From the NCBI GenBank assembly GCA_043802925.1, contig JAZDKP010000241.1:1-30787 (forward strand): 30,787 nucleotides of DNA, written 5' to 3'. Within the stretch, counting starts at the first letter, position 1. The number at the start of each line of letters is the position of its first letter. This document shows positions 22,614 through 30,491 of this stretch, one piece after another. The position numbers and the translations under genes were made by a program. This stretch comes from JAZDKP01 sp043802925. Its GTDB lineage: Bacteria; Fibrobacterota; OXYB2-FULL-49-7; JAEUSG01. Under the pieces are notes generated by a model. The model was not told the DNA's origin. It saw only the letters and a program-made list of their open reading frames with translations, and ran no database searches.

Positions 22614-22629
22614 TAATTATATTTCCCGC
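22614..22629 (+). promoter_or_regulatory. TAATTATATTT element directly before ATG 22630
   Basis: The 11-mer TAATTATATTT (22614-22624) ends five bases before the ATG, exactly as at 10447-10457. The -10-like TATATT (22618-22623) predicts transcription starting at the ATG. There is no Shine-Dalgarno for this gene. Confidence 0.4.
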
Positions 22630-23838
22630 ATGGAATTCTTCCGTTATTCCGACAACGCCCGCCACATGCAGGCCTCCGAAATCCGCGAGCTCATGAAGCT
22701 CGCCAGCCGGCCCGGCATCATCGCGCTCGGCGGCGGTTCACCCGACGGCAAAAGCTTTCCCGTGGCCGAGGTGGCCGGCATTTTAAAGGGCCTGACCGAT
22801 GCCGAAACCCGCGCGGCCTTCCAATACGGCACAACCGGCGGATACCCGCCGCTCCTCGAACAGCTCCGGAAGCGCATGGCGGGCCAGGGGCTTTCGCTCG
22901 CGGGCCAGCAGGTGCAAATCACGACCGGCGCGCAGCAAGGACTCTACCTCACGGCCAAAGCCCTGCTCAACCCCGGGGACACCGTGCTCCTCGAATCCCC
23001 CTCGTTCATCGGTGCGGTCGCGGCGTTCAAGTCACTCCGCGCCGACCTGGCCTGGGCCCCGCTCCAAAACGACGGCATGGATGTCAGCGCCGCGGAAGCG
23101 ATCTTGAAAAAACTCTCCGCCGAGGGTCGCCTCCCCAAGTTCATCTACACCATCCCTAACTTCCAGAATCCCGCGGGCCTCACAATGTCGCAGGCCAAAC
23201 GGAAGGCGCTCCTTGCGCTCGCGCTCCATTACAACGTGCCCATCCTCGAGGACGACCCGTACGGCGAACTGTACTTTGAAGGCATGGCTGCGGACTACGC
23301 GCCCATCAAAAAGCTCCCGGGCGCCGAGAGCTGCGTGCTCTATCTCAACACCTTCTCAAAAATCCTCTCCCCGGGCATGCGGCTCGGCTGGATTACAGGT
23401 CCCGAAGCGCTGGTCGCTCAGCTCGAGATTGCCAAGCAGTCCGTAGACGCCTGCTCCTCGTCCTATACGCAAGTCATTGCCGAACGTTACCTGGCCAAAG
23501 GGTTTGTCCAGGGCTATGTCGAAAAAATGCGCGATATTTACCGCAGCAAGTGTAACCTTATGCTCCTGGCATTGAAAAAACACCTGCCCCCGCAAGCCTC
23601 CTGGTCGGTTCCGCAGGGCGGCTTTTTCGTCTGGGTCACGCTTCCCGAAGGGATAAGCGCGCGAACCCTGTTTGACCGGGCCTTAAAACGGAACGTGGCC
23701 TTTGTCACGGGCGCCCCCTTTTGCGAGGCCGGCAAGGGTGACCATTACGCGCGGCTGGCGTTCAGCAACGCGTCGTTCGATGACATTGAAAAAGGCGTGC
23801 AGATCATCGGGCAGGAGATGAAGGGGATGCTTCCATGA
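22630..23838 (+). CDS. PLP-dependent aminotransferase (AraT/LysN/MocR-core type)
   Basis: This 402-residue fold-type I aminotransferase has the PLP lysine at Lys244 in NTFSKILSPGMRLGW, substrate-carboxylate-binding Arg near the C terminus (YARLAFSN), Tyr/Asp cofactor contacts in EDDPYGEL (207-214) and NFQNPAGLTMS (177-187). The sequence most resembles 2-aminoadipate/aromatic/branched-chain aminotransferases (LysN, ARO8-like), which are broad in substrate. No MocR DNA-binding domain is attached. Its stop overlaps the thioesterase start by four bases. With the paaK/liv operon downstream, transamination of aromatic or branched-chain amino acids is plausible. Confidence 0.92.
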   Translation: MEFFRYSDNARHMQASEIRELMKLASRPGIIALGGGSPDGKSFPVAEVAGILKGLTDAETRAAFQYGTTGGYPPLLEQLRKRMAGQGLSLAGQQVQITTGAQQGLYLTAKALLNPGDTVLLESPSFIGAVAAFKSLRADLAWAPLQNDGMDVSAAEAILKKLSAEGRLPKFIYTIPNFQNPAGLTMSQAKRKALLALALHYNVPILEDDPYGELYFEGMAADYAPIKKLPGAESCVLYLNTFSKILSPGMRLGWITGPEALVAQLEIAKQSVDACSSSYTQVIAERYLAKGFVQGYVEKMRDIYRSKCNLMLLALKKHLPPQASWSVPQGGFFVWVTLPEGISARTLFDRALKRNVAFVTGAPFCEAGKGDHYARLAFSNASFDDIEKGVQIIGQEMKGMLP

Positions 23839-24239
23839 ACAAACTCCTTAACTTCTTCAACACCCGCGACCGCTTCGCTAAAGCCAACGGCATCACACTG
23901 GTTGAAATCAAACCCGGCTACGCCCGTGCTGTCCTCAAAGCCGAAGAACGCCACCTGAACGGCGTGGACACAGTACAGGGCGGCGCGCTCTTTACGCTCG
24001 CGGACCTCGCGTTTGCAGCAGCCGCCAATTCGCACGGCACCGTGGCCGTTGCGCTCAACGTCAACATTTCATTTCTCAAGGCGGGGTTATCGGGGCAGAC
24101 CTTTACGGCCGAGGCCAGGGAGAATTCGAAGAGCTCCAAAATCGGCTCGTACACGGTCGAGGTACGGAACGAGAAGAACGAACTCGCGGCCCTTTTCCAA
24201 GGCACCGCATTCCGTAAGGATCAGCTTCTTCCCCTTTAG
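23835..24239 (+). CDS. PaaI-like hotdog-fold acyl-CoA thioesterase
   Basis: This 134-residue single hotdog domain has RHLNGVDTVQGGALFTLADLAFA (39-61) as its signature helix; Asp57 is the expected catalytic acid and His40/Asn42/Gly43 match the family. The usual HGG is QGG here (Gln48). PaaI-type enzymes hydrolyse aryl- or acyl-CoA to release CoA when catabolism stalls. It is translationally coupled to the aminotransferase (ATGA overlap). Together with paaK further on, this suggests phenylacetyl-CoA or a related thioester as substrate. Confidence 0.88.
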   Translation: MNKLLNFFNTRDRFAKANGITLVEIKPGYARAVLKAEERHLNGVDTVQGGALFTLADLAFAAAANSHGTVAVALNVNISFLKAGLSGQTFTAEARENSKSSKIGSYTVEVRNEKNELAALFQGTAFRKDQLLPL

Positions 24240-24276
24240 CACCGCGCCCCTTCGGCTTCATTGCTTCCCAGTTTTC

Positions 24277-24379
24277 GTGGAAATGGGTGTAATGCGAGAA
24301 AAAATCGGGCCGGTTCGATCGTACCGCAAGCGTTCCGGGCGGTTAATCCGATTTTTTTGAGCGTTACACCCATTTCCAC
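24277..24379. repeat. 103-bp element with ~32-nt inverted terminal arms
   Basis: The left arm starts GTGGAAATGGGTGTAA (24277-24292) and its exact reverse complement ends the element (24364-24379). After a six-base region of poorer match, pairing resumes with AAAAAATCGG / CCGATTTTTT. The 39-nt centre contains a smaller ACCGC/GCGGT hairpin. It does not encode a transposase. It could be a MITE-like or REP-like element, or a long structured RNA or terminator. As a terminator for the aminotransferase-thioesterase transcript it would be unusually long. Confidence 0.8.
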
Positions 24380-24467
24380 TGCATAAAATTTGGATTATTA
24401 TCATATTAATTTAATTTGGTACCGGATAAAATAAGGATTAAGCTTGAAATAAGCATTGCAAGGCAAC

Positions 24468-24560
24468 ATGGATAAACGCGCGAAGAACTTTTGCAACCGC
24501 TATGAATTCAAAGAGATACCAAACGAAGTGTATTTAACAAGCACCATTGTAGTGGGTTAA
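24468..24560 (+). CDS. Doubtful 30-codon ORF in the porin leader region
   Basis: ATG 24468 to TAA 24560 gives 30 residues, beginning MDKRAKNFCNRYEF and ending with a short hydrophobic stretch (LTSTIVVG). AAGG lies 5 nt upstream. I recognise no family. It lies upstream of the porin promoter candidate and could be chance; an AT-rich gap makes random ORFs of this length somewhat less likely than in GC-rich DNA, but not rare. Confidence 0.2.
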   Translation: MDKRAKNFCNRYEFKEIPNEVYLTSTIVVG

Positions 24561-24565
24561 TTCGC

Positions 24566-24595
24566 TTGCTTTCTTTAAGTAAAAAAGGCTATATA
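24566..24595 (+). promoter_or_regulatory. Promoter of the porin-livK operon
   Basis: TTGCTT (24566-24571) and TATATA (24590-24595) are 18 nt apart. The predicted start near 24602 gives a 43-nt leader ending in a strong AAAGGAG Shine-Dalgarno 4 nt before ATG 24645. This fits a highly expressed outer-membrane protein. Confidence 0.5.
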
Positions 24596-24644
24596 AATGA
24601 TTCGAATATTTTTAAAACACATCTACATTAACAAAGGAGTCCTC

Positions 24645-25865
24645 ATGTTTAAAGCCCTCACAATGACGGCAGTCCTCATGCTGGCTGCTGTTCTGGTCGC
24701 ACAGGATGCGGCCCCTGCAGGTCCGGTCACCACACCATATGGACAGGCCCAGTACCGTCTACGCCTCCGCATGTTCAACCAGACTCCGCTGACCGGTGAC
24801 GCTTACAGCACCCTGGACTATGCCAATCAACTCGGTTTCCTGGCCGGTCTAAAAGTCAAAGTGAATGACGAAGTCTTCATGCAGTTCCAGGCCGGTAATG
24901 ATGCCATTTCAACGGAAGCGGTCTCCTGGTCCACTAACAACTGGGGCGCGGTGGGTCATACCAAGGGCGTTTCACCCTATTTCCACCTGGCCTATGCAAA
25001 ATACACATCAAAAATGATGTACATCGTGGCCGGTATCCAGCCCGTTGCCAGCAACGGCCCCCTGGACCTCGTTGAACGCTCCATGATTGCCAACAATTAT
25101 AAAGAAGCGGGTCTGGTGACCTGGATTGTGGGCACCAATAACGGTATGGCCGGCCTCAAACTGGGTGCGCCCATCCTGAAAGAAGGCTTCAAACTCGGCG
25201 CGGAACTTTTCACCAGTGTCACAGCAACCCGTTCACAAACCCTCATGCTCGATGCCAAGAGCAACCCGAGTTCTGTCATGCTTCTTCTGGATCTGCCCAT
25301 GAGCGTCTCCGCGCTTACCCTCACCCCCCAGGCCGTGGCCATCGTCAACCGTAATTACAACAGCACCACGGAAAAGGGCGACCATGAAGTGGGCGGCGGC
25401 TTTGCCGCAAGCTACAAGGTCATGGACGGTTTCTCAGTCACGGCGTGCCTTGGCGTGGCCATGGTGGCCAACACCAACAGCGGCGTGGGCGTGGTAACGA
25501 CCACCAAGACCCTTCTGACCAATGTGGATACACTGCATAACAATGCCCTTTACAAAACAACGTATGATACCGCCAAGGAATACACGCAGCAGGGCATCAT
25601 CGGCGGTCTTGGCGCCACCTATAAGGTCGGCCCCGGCAACGCCATTATTGACTTCAAGTACAGCTCTGACGAAAACACATCACTCGTGGATTCCAAGAGT
25701 TCCTACATCTATTTTGACGGCAAGTACGGCTGGGACGTGAACAAGAATTTCCAGATTATGCCCCGTGTCCGTATTTTCCTGACGCAGTTTGACAAACTCG
25801 CCACCACGACGCTGGAATCGAAGATGGAAACCCGTCCAGAAGTCATTTTCACGGGAAAGTTCTAA
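24645..25865 (+). CDS. Outer-membrane porin-like beta-barrel protein
   Basis: Starting at ATG 24645 (AAAGGAG just upstream), the 406-residue protein has a signal peptide (MFKALTMTAVLMLAAVLVAQ, cleavage about 20-21) and then alternating amphipathic strands rich in Gly, Asn, Thr and aromatics, with a terminal Phe (EVIFTGKF), the usual barrel-sorting signature. QYRLRLRMFNQTP and KYGWDVNKNFQIMPRVRIF look like membrane strands. It probably forms the outer-membrane entry pore for the solute taken by the LivK system 24 nt downstream. The specific porin family is not recognised. An in-frame ATG at 24597 lacks a ribosome site and would spoil the signal peptide. Confidence 0.82.
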   Translation: MFKALTMTAVLMLAAVLVAQDAAPAGPVTTPYGQAQYRLRLRMFNQTPLTGDAYSTLDYANQLGFLAGLKVKVNDEVFMQFQAGNDAISTEAVSWSTNNWGAVGHTKGVSPYFHLAYAKYTSKMMYIVAGIQPVASNGPLDLVERSMIANNYKEAGLVTWIVGTNNGMAGLKLGAPILKEGFKLGAELFTSVTATRSQTLMLDAKSNPSSVMLLLDLPMSVSALTLTPQAVAIVNRNYNSTTEKGDHEVGGGFAASYKVMDGFSVTACLGVAMVANTNSGVGVVTTTKTLLTNVDTLHNNALYKTTYDTAKEYTQQGIIGGLGATYKVGPGNAIIDFKYSSDENTSLVDSKSSYIYFDGKYGWDVNKNFQIMPRVRIFLTQFDKLATTTLESKMETRPEVIFTGKF

Positions 25866-25889
25866 AACCGTAACAGGAGCTGAATTATT

Positions 25890-27047
25890 ATGAAAGCACT
25901 TAAACTTATCGTCACCGCGCTCGCGGTTCTCGGCCTTCTGGGCCTTGCCTCCTGCGCCAAAAAAGAAGTCAAGCCCCAGACCCTCAAGATCGGCGCCATC
26001 TTCGCGGTCACGGGACCGGCCAGCTTCCTCGGCGCGCCCGAGGAAAAGACGGCCCGCATGTTCGTGGACCAGGTCAACGCGACCGGCGGCATCCATGGCC
26101 TCAAACTTGAGCTTGTTGTCAAGGATTCCAAGGGCAGCCCTGAAAACGCGATCTCGTTCGCCAAGCAGTTGATTACCGAAGACAAGGTCTTCGCCATTGT
26201 GGGCCCCTCCACCACCGGCGAAACCATGGCCATCAAGAAAATCTGCGACGACGCCAAGGTCATCCTTGTGTCCTGCGCCGCGGGCGAGGCCATCGTGAAC
26301 CCGGTCTCCCGTTACGTGTTCAAGGTCCCGCAGAAGGACAGCCAGGCCGCCCAGCGCATCTTCGAGCTCATGAACAAAATGGGCATCAAGAAAATCGGCG
26401 TGGTCTCAAGCAACACCGGTTTCGGCAAAGGTGGCAAGGACCAGCTCGAAAAGCTGGCCCCGGCCGCAGGCGTCGAAATCGTCATCAGTGAAGTGTATGA
26501 CAAGGAAGCCACGGACCTCACGGGCGTGCTCACCAAGCTCAAGGGCAAAAAGGTCGAGGCCGTGGTCAACTGGTCCATCGAACCGGCCCAGGCCCTCGTG
26601 GCCAAAAACCTGAGGCAGCTTGGCATGAAGGTGCCCCTGTTCCAGAGCCACGGCTTTGGCAACATCCGTTACGTCCAGGAAGCGGGTGAAGCGGCCGAAG
26701 GCATCATTTTCCCGAGCGGACGCCTTCTGGTCACGGCCGTGTTACCCGAAGGCCATCCGCAGAAGGCCGTACTCACCAAGTACAAGGCCGATTACGAGGC
26801 CCTATACAAGGAAGATGTGAGCACCTTCGGCGGCCACGCCTACGATGCCATGCTCGTCCTGACCTCGGCCATCAAAACCGCGGGCGCCGAATCGGAAAAG
26901 GTCCGCGACGCCATTGAAAACACCCAGGGCCTCGTGGGCACCGCGGGCGTATTCTATTTTTCGGCCGAAGACCACAACGGCCTCACACTCAATGCGTTCG
27001 AGATGCTGACGGTCAAGGACGGTCAGTTCGCGATTCTCGCCAACTGA
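25890..27047 (+). CDS. livK: Branched-chain/aromatic acid ABC binding lipoprotein (LivK-like)
   Basis: This 385-residue type I periplasmic binding protein is a lipoprotein: lipobox LLGLASC with Cys22. It has the family layout: IGAIFAVTGPASFLGAPEEKTARMFVDQVNATGGIHG near residues 35-70, IVGPSTTGETMAIKKIC, and the C-terminal FGGHAYDAMLVLTSAI. It captures the ligand in the periplasm for LivHMGF. Ligand identity cannot be read; with paaK in the operon an aromatic acid or aromatic amino acid is as likely as leucine. AGGAG lies 10 nt before the ATG. A terminator at 27071-27100 follows, as in operons where the binding protein is made in excess. Confidence 0.93.
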   Translation: MKALKLIVTALAVLGLLGLASCAKKEVKPQTLKIGAIFAVTGPASFLGAPEEKTARMFVDQVNATGGIHGLKLELVVKDSKGSPENAISFAKQLITEDKVFAIVGPSTTGETMAIKKICDDAKVILVSCAAGEAIVNPVSRYVFKVPQKDSQAAQRIFELMNKMGIKKIGVVSSNTGFGKGGKDQLEKLAPAAGVEIVISEVYDKEATDLTGVLTKLKGKKVEAVVNWSIEPAQALVAKNLRQLGMKVPLFQSHGFGNIRYVQEAGEAAEGIIFPSGRLLVTAVLPEGHPQKAVLTKYKADYEALYKEDVSTFGGHAYDAMLVLTSAIKTAGAESEKVRDAIENTQGLVGTAGVFYFSAEDHNGLTLNAFEMLTVKDGQFAILAN

Positions 27048-27070
27048 CGCGAAATTACATGAAGTAAAAC

Positions 27071-27100
27071 AAGGGGGACGCAGAAATGCGCCCCCTTTTT
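27071..27100 (+). terminator. Intrinsic terminator/attenuator after livK
   Basis: AAGGGGG-A-CGCA, loop GAAA, TGCG-CCCCC-TTTTT: a GC stem with one bulged A, a GNRA tetraloop and a five-T run. It lies in the 92-nt gap between livK and livH. Partial read-through would give more LivK than membrane components. Confidence 0.8.
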
Positions 27101-27139
27101 CTTGATGTGATCCGGACCGGAGGGTTATTTTAACGGACG

Positions 27140-28024
27140 ATGGATCAAGTCCTCCAATACCTGCTCTCGGGCCTCACCATCGGCAGTATCTATGCCATCG
27201 TGGCCATCGGCTACAATATTATCTACAATACCACGGGCATCATCAATTTTGCCCAGGGCGAGTTCCTGATGGTGGGCGCCATGACCGCCATCAGCCTCCA
27301 GACCGTGGTGCCCCTGCCCATAGCCGTGGCGGGCGGCATCGCGGTCACGGCCCTGCTCGCGGCCCTGCTCGAACTGGTGTTCCTGCGCTGGCTTAAAAAC
27401 CCCTCTGTGCTGCGCATGATTGTCATCACCATCGGGCTCTCCATCCTCATCCGCGAGGCCGCGCTCCTCATCTGGGACGAAAAAGTGCGCTCCCTCCCCT
27501 TCTTCACCGGCAACGAGGTCTCGTCCGTGAGCCTGTTCGGGGCCCGTGTCTCGCCCCAGGTCTTCTGGGTGCTGGGTGTAAGCACGGCCTTGGTCACCGC
27601 GCTCTCCCTCTTTTTCAAGTTCACGCTTACCGGAAGGGCCATGCGCGCCTGCGCGGCCAGCCGCGCCGCAGCCGCACTCTGCGGCATCCCGGTGCGCAAC
27701 ATGGTGACGCTCTCCTTCCTGCTCGCGGGCGCCACGGGCGCGCTGGCCGGGTGCCTCATCTCCCCCATCACGCAGACCCAGTACGACTGCGGCACCCCGC
27801 TCGCCATCAAGGGCTTTGCCGTGGCCGTGTTCGGCGGCCTGGGCAACAGCGCGGCCGCCGTAGCGGCCGGTCTCATCCTGGGGCTGCTCGAAACCTTCAG
27901 CATCATCGTCCTTCCCCTGGCCTACAAGGACGCGCTTTCCATCGCCGTGATGCTCCTTGTGCTTGTGGCCCGTCCCGGCGGCCTCTTCGGCTCACGTGAA
28001 ATGACGCGCCTCAAGGAGTATTGA
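27140..28024 (+). CDS. livH: Branched-chain amino acid ABC permease LivH
   Basis: This 294-residue inner-membrane permease has eight or so helices, the N-terminal LLSGLTIGSIYAIVAIGYNIIYNTTGIINFAQGEFLMVGA signature of LivH, and the cytoplasmic coupling segment RAMRACAASRAAAALCGIPV (about 168-187). It forms the translocation channel with LivM. GGAGGG lies some 15 nt upstream of the ATG, which is long; the start is nevertheless set by the conserved N terminus. Its end abuts livM. Confidence 0.95.
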   Translation: MDQVLQYLLSGLTIGSIYAIVAIGYNIIYNTTGIINFAQGEFLMVGAMTAISLQTVVPLPIAVAGGIAVTALLAALLELVFLRWLKNPSVLRMIVITIGLSILIREAALLIWDEKVRSLPFFTGNEVSSVSLFGARVSPQVFWVLGVSTALVTALSLFFKFTLTGRAMRACAASRAAAALCGIPVRNMVTLSFLLAGATGALAGCLISPITQTQYDCGTPLAIKGFAVAVFGGLGNSAAAVAAGLILGLLETFSIIVLPLAYKDALSIAVMLLVLVARPGGLFGSREMTRLKEY

Positions 28025-28029
28025 CCGCC

Positions 28030-28986
28030 ATGACTTCGCAACGCCGTCTCCCGTTCGCCCTTTTTCTCGCGCTTGTCGCTGGCATCCAGTTCGTTTCCAC
28101 GGCAGCGGGCGCGGACTATTACCTCATCCAACTCACCATGGCCGCGTACTACAGTATGACCGTATTGGGCCTCACCCTGCTCATGGGATATGCCGGGCAG
28201 ATTTCCATGGGGCACGCGGCCTTTTTCGCCATCGGCGGGTATACCACGGCCGTGCTGACCACACACGGCCATTCGCCCGCTCTCGCGCTGGTGCTGGCGC
28301 TCGTTCTGGCACTGGGGGTGGCCATCCTGCTGGGCCTGCCCGTGCTGCGGCTCAAAGGCCATTACCTGGCCATGGCCACGCTCGGTTTCGGGACCATCGT
28401 CTACCGGGTCCTTCTGGGCGGACGCCTTTTTGGGGAGGCGGACGGCCTTTCGGACGTGCCGCCCATGCACATTGCGCCGGGCCTGGTCATCAGTGGTGCA
28501 TCGGAATACCGCGTGGTCAACTATTATTTCGCCTTCGGGCTGGTATTCCTCTCCATGATCCTGTTGACCGGGCTCATCCGCTCTCGTGCAGGACGCGCGC
28601 TCCGCGCCCTGCATGGAAGCGAGGAGGCAGCCGCGGCTTGCGGTGTGGACGCATCGCGCTGCAAACTCGCGGTCTTTGCGATTTCGGCTTGTTTCGCATG
28701 CCTGGGCGGCGTCTTTCTCACGCACTATAACGGCAGCATCGGCCCCTCCGAGGCCGGCATCATGAAATCGGTCCGCTACGTGGCCATTGTGGCCGCGGGC
28801 GGCATGGGAAACCTCTGGGGTACGCTCTTCATCGGCACACTGCTGAACTTCATGTCCCTGCGCGGCCTGTTCGGAAGCTACGACGACGCGGTCTTCGGCG
28901 TCATTCTGATTGCCATCATGCTCTTCGCGCCCGAAGGTGTTTTAAACAGGGGTTGGCTCACGCAATGGAAACGTTCCTCGAAATAA
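28030..28986 (+). CDS. livM: Branched-chain amino acid ABC permease LivM
   Basis: This 318-residue permease has LTLLMGYAGQISMGHAAFFAIGGYTTAVL (about 53-81), the hallmark LivM segment, and GRALRALHGSEEAAAACGVDASRCKLAVFAISA as the coupling and EAA-like loop. ATG 28030 is chosen because AAGGAG (28013-28018) lies 11 nt upstream; a TTG at 28021 overlaps the livH stop and has only 2 nt of spacing. The last 22 bp overlap livG. Confidence 0.94.
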   Translation: MTSQRRLPFALFLALVAGIQFVSTAAGADYYLIQLTMAAYYSMTVLGLTLLMGYAGQISMGHAAFFAIGGYTTAVLTTHGHSPALALVLALVLALGVAILLGLPVLRLKGHYLAMATLGFGTIVYRVLLGGRLFGEADGLSDVPPMHIAPGLVISGASEYRVVNYYFAFGLVFLSMILLTGLIRSRAGRALRALHGSEEAAAACGVDASRCKLAVFAISACFACLGGVFLTHYNGSIGPSEAGIMKSVRYVAIVAAGGMGNLWGTLFIGTLLNFMSLRGLFGSYDDAVFGVILIAIMLFAPEGVLNRGWLTQWKRSSK

Positions 28987-29732
28987 AAGGGCTCTGCCGT
29001 GCGTTCGGCGGCCTGCGCGCCGTGGACAACGTCAGTTTTGACGTCACAACGGGCGTCATTCAGGCGGTCATCGGCCCCAACGGCGCGGGCAAGACCACGC
29101 TTTTCAACTGCGTGGCCGGCAGCCTCCGTCCCGACAGCGGGTCCGTGAGTTTCTGCGGCCGCGACATCACGGGCCAGCCTCCGCACCGCATCGCGCGGGC
29201 GGGCATTTCACGTACGTTCCAGAACATCCGGCTCTTCTCCAATATGACCGTGCTCGAGAATGTACTCGTGGGCCTGCATACCCGCGGTTGCGCCGGCTTT
29301 TTAGCCGGCATGCTCCGCCTGCCATCCGCCAAGCGCGAGGAAAAACAGCTGCGCGCCCAAGGCGAGAGCGTGGTGAAGGAACTCGGCCTCTCAGAAATAC
29401 GTGACCGCCCCTGCGCGGGCCTCTCGTTTGGCGAACAGCGCGGCGTGGAACTCGCGCGCGCCGTGGTGTCGCGCCCCAAACTGCTGCTTCTGGACGAACC
29501 CGCGGCCGGGCTCAATATGCACGAGACGCACGCACTCGCCAACCGCATCAAGTCCATTCGCGACAGCGGCATCACGGTGCTTCTGGTGGAACACGACATG
29601 TCGCTTGTCATGGACATCTCGGAACGGATCGTGGTCCTGGCAAGTGGACGGAAAATCGCGGACGGAACACCCAAGGACATCCAGGCCAACCCCGAAGTCG
29701 TGCGCGTCTACCTGGGGGACGACGATGCTTAA
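28965..29732 (+). CDS. livG: Branched-chain amino acid ABC ATPase LivG
   Basis: This 255-residue ATPase has Walker A GPNGAGKT (about 36-43), Q-loop FQNIRLF, signature LSFGEQRGVELARAV (a variant of LSGGQ typical of LivG), Walker B LLLLDEPAAGLN and switch His in VEHDMSLVMDI. ATG 28965 is used; a TTG at 28953 would add four residues lacking family similarity. It overlaps livM at its start and livF at its end, giving translational coupling through the operon. Confidence 0.95.
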   Translation: METFLEIKGLCRAFGGLRAVDNVSFDVTTGVIQAVIGPNGAGKTTLFNCVAGSLRPDSGSVSFCGRDITGQPPHRIARAGISRTFQNIRLFSNMTVLENVLVGLHTRGCAGFLAGMLRLPSAKREEKQLRAQGESVVKELGLSEIRDRPCAGLSFGEQRGVELARAVVSRPKLLLLDEPAAGLNMHETHALANRIKSIRDSGITVLLVEHDMSLVMDISERIVVLASGRKIADGTPKDIQANPEVVRVYLGDDDA

Positions 29733-30459
29733 GGTGCGCAACCTCGAAGCCGGATACGGCAGCTTGCGCGTGCTCAAAGGCGTGTCGCTCCATGTGCGCG
29801 AAGGCGAAATCGTAGCATTGATAGGCGCCAATGGCGCGGGCAAAAGCACGCTGCTCAAGACCGTGTCCGGCCTGCTGCCCGTGCGCAACGGCGAGGTGGA
29901 GGTGGCGGGCGCATCTATCGTCAATGCGCGGCCCGAAGCCATTGTGATGGCGGGCTGCGTGCACGTGCCCGAAGGCCGGCAGGTCTTTGCCCCGCTCACA
30001 GTGGAGGAAAACCTGCTCCTGGGCGCCTATACGCGCCTCACACGCGGCCTGCACGACGAAGCGGCAAAAACGCTGAAGGAAGTACACCGGCTTTTTCCCG
30101 TGCTCAAGGCGCGCGCCGGGCAGTACGCCGGCACCCTCTCCGGAGGCGAGCAGCAGATGCTGGCCATCGGCCGCGCACTCATGGCCGCGCCCCGGTTGCT
30201 CATGCTCGACGAACCCTCGATGGGCGTGGCCCCGCTCCTGGTCAAAGAAATTTTCGCGGCCGTACGGCGCCTGCGCGATGCAGGCAAGACGATCCTGATT
30301 GTGGAACAGAACGCCAAGGCGTCGCTGAATATCGCGGACCGCGGCTATGTCATCGAGACCGGGACCCTCGTACTCGACGGTGACGGCCGCGACCTGCTCG
30401 ACAACCCGGACGTCCAGCGCGCCTATCTGGGCAAAGAATACAAACGTATCAACGATTAA
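29725..30459 (+). CDS. livF: Branched-chain amino acid ABC ATPase LivF
   Basis: This 244-residue ATPase starts MLKVRNLEAGYGSLRVLKGVS, has Walker A GANGAGKS (about 36-43), signature LSGGEQQMLAIGRALM, Walker B LLMLDEPSMGVAP and VEQNAKASLNIADRGYVIETG, all typical of LivF. ATG 29725 lies within the end of livG (8-bp overlap). The frame is open far upstream, to 29401, but that part is livG sequence read out of frame. Together with LivG it powers LivHM. Confidence 0.95.
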   Translation: MLKVRNLEAGYGSLRVLKGVSLHVREGEIVALIGANGAGKSTLLKTVSGLLPVRNGEVEVAGASIVNARPEAIVMAGCVHVPEGRQVFAPLTVEENLLLGAYTRLTRGLHDEAAKTLKEVHRLFPVLKARAGQYAGTLSGGEQQMLAIGRALMAAPRLLMLDEPSMGVAPLLVKEIFAAVRRLRDAGKTILIVEQNAKASLNIADRGYVIETGTLVLDGDGRDLLDNPDVQRAYLGKEYKRIND

Positions 30460-30478
30460 GGGCGCATCGCATGCGCCC
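30460..30478. repeat. Perfect 8-bp stem-loop between livF and paaK
   Basis: GGGCGCAT, loop CGC, ATGCGCCC, starting at the last base of the livF stop codon region and ending two bases before the paaK AGGAGG. With no T run it is unlikely to terminate. It could stabilise the upstream mRNA or partly hide the paaK ribosome site. Confidence 0.6.
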
Positions 30479-30491
30479 CTAGGAGGCCCTC

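Larger units (their letters stand above)
24240..24644. other. AT-rich intergenic region before the porin
   Basis: This 405-bp gap holds, in order, the 103-bp inverted-repeat element (24277-24379), an AT-rich stretch (24380-24467) in which I see nothing definite, a doubtful 30-codon ORF (24468-24560), the porin promoter (24566-24595) and the AAAGGAG ribosome site (24634-24640) before ATG 24645. Its base composition differs sharply from the flanking GC-rich genes. Confidence 0.7.

Noticed and set aside
30460..30478. Intrinsic terminator between livF and paaK
   Set aside because: The stem is perfect but followed by CTAGGAGG and not a T run, and paaK has its ribosome site right there.
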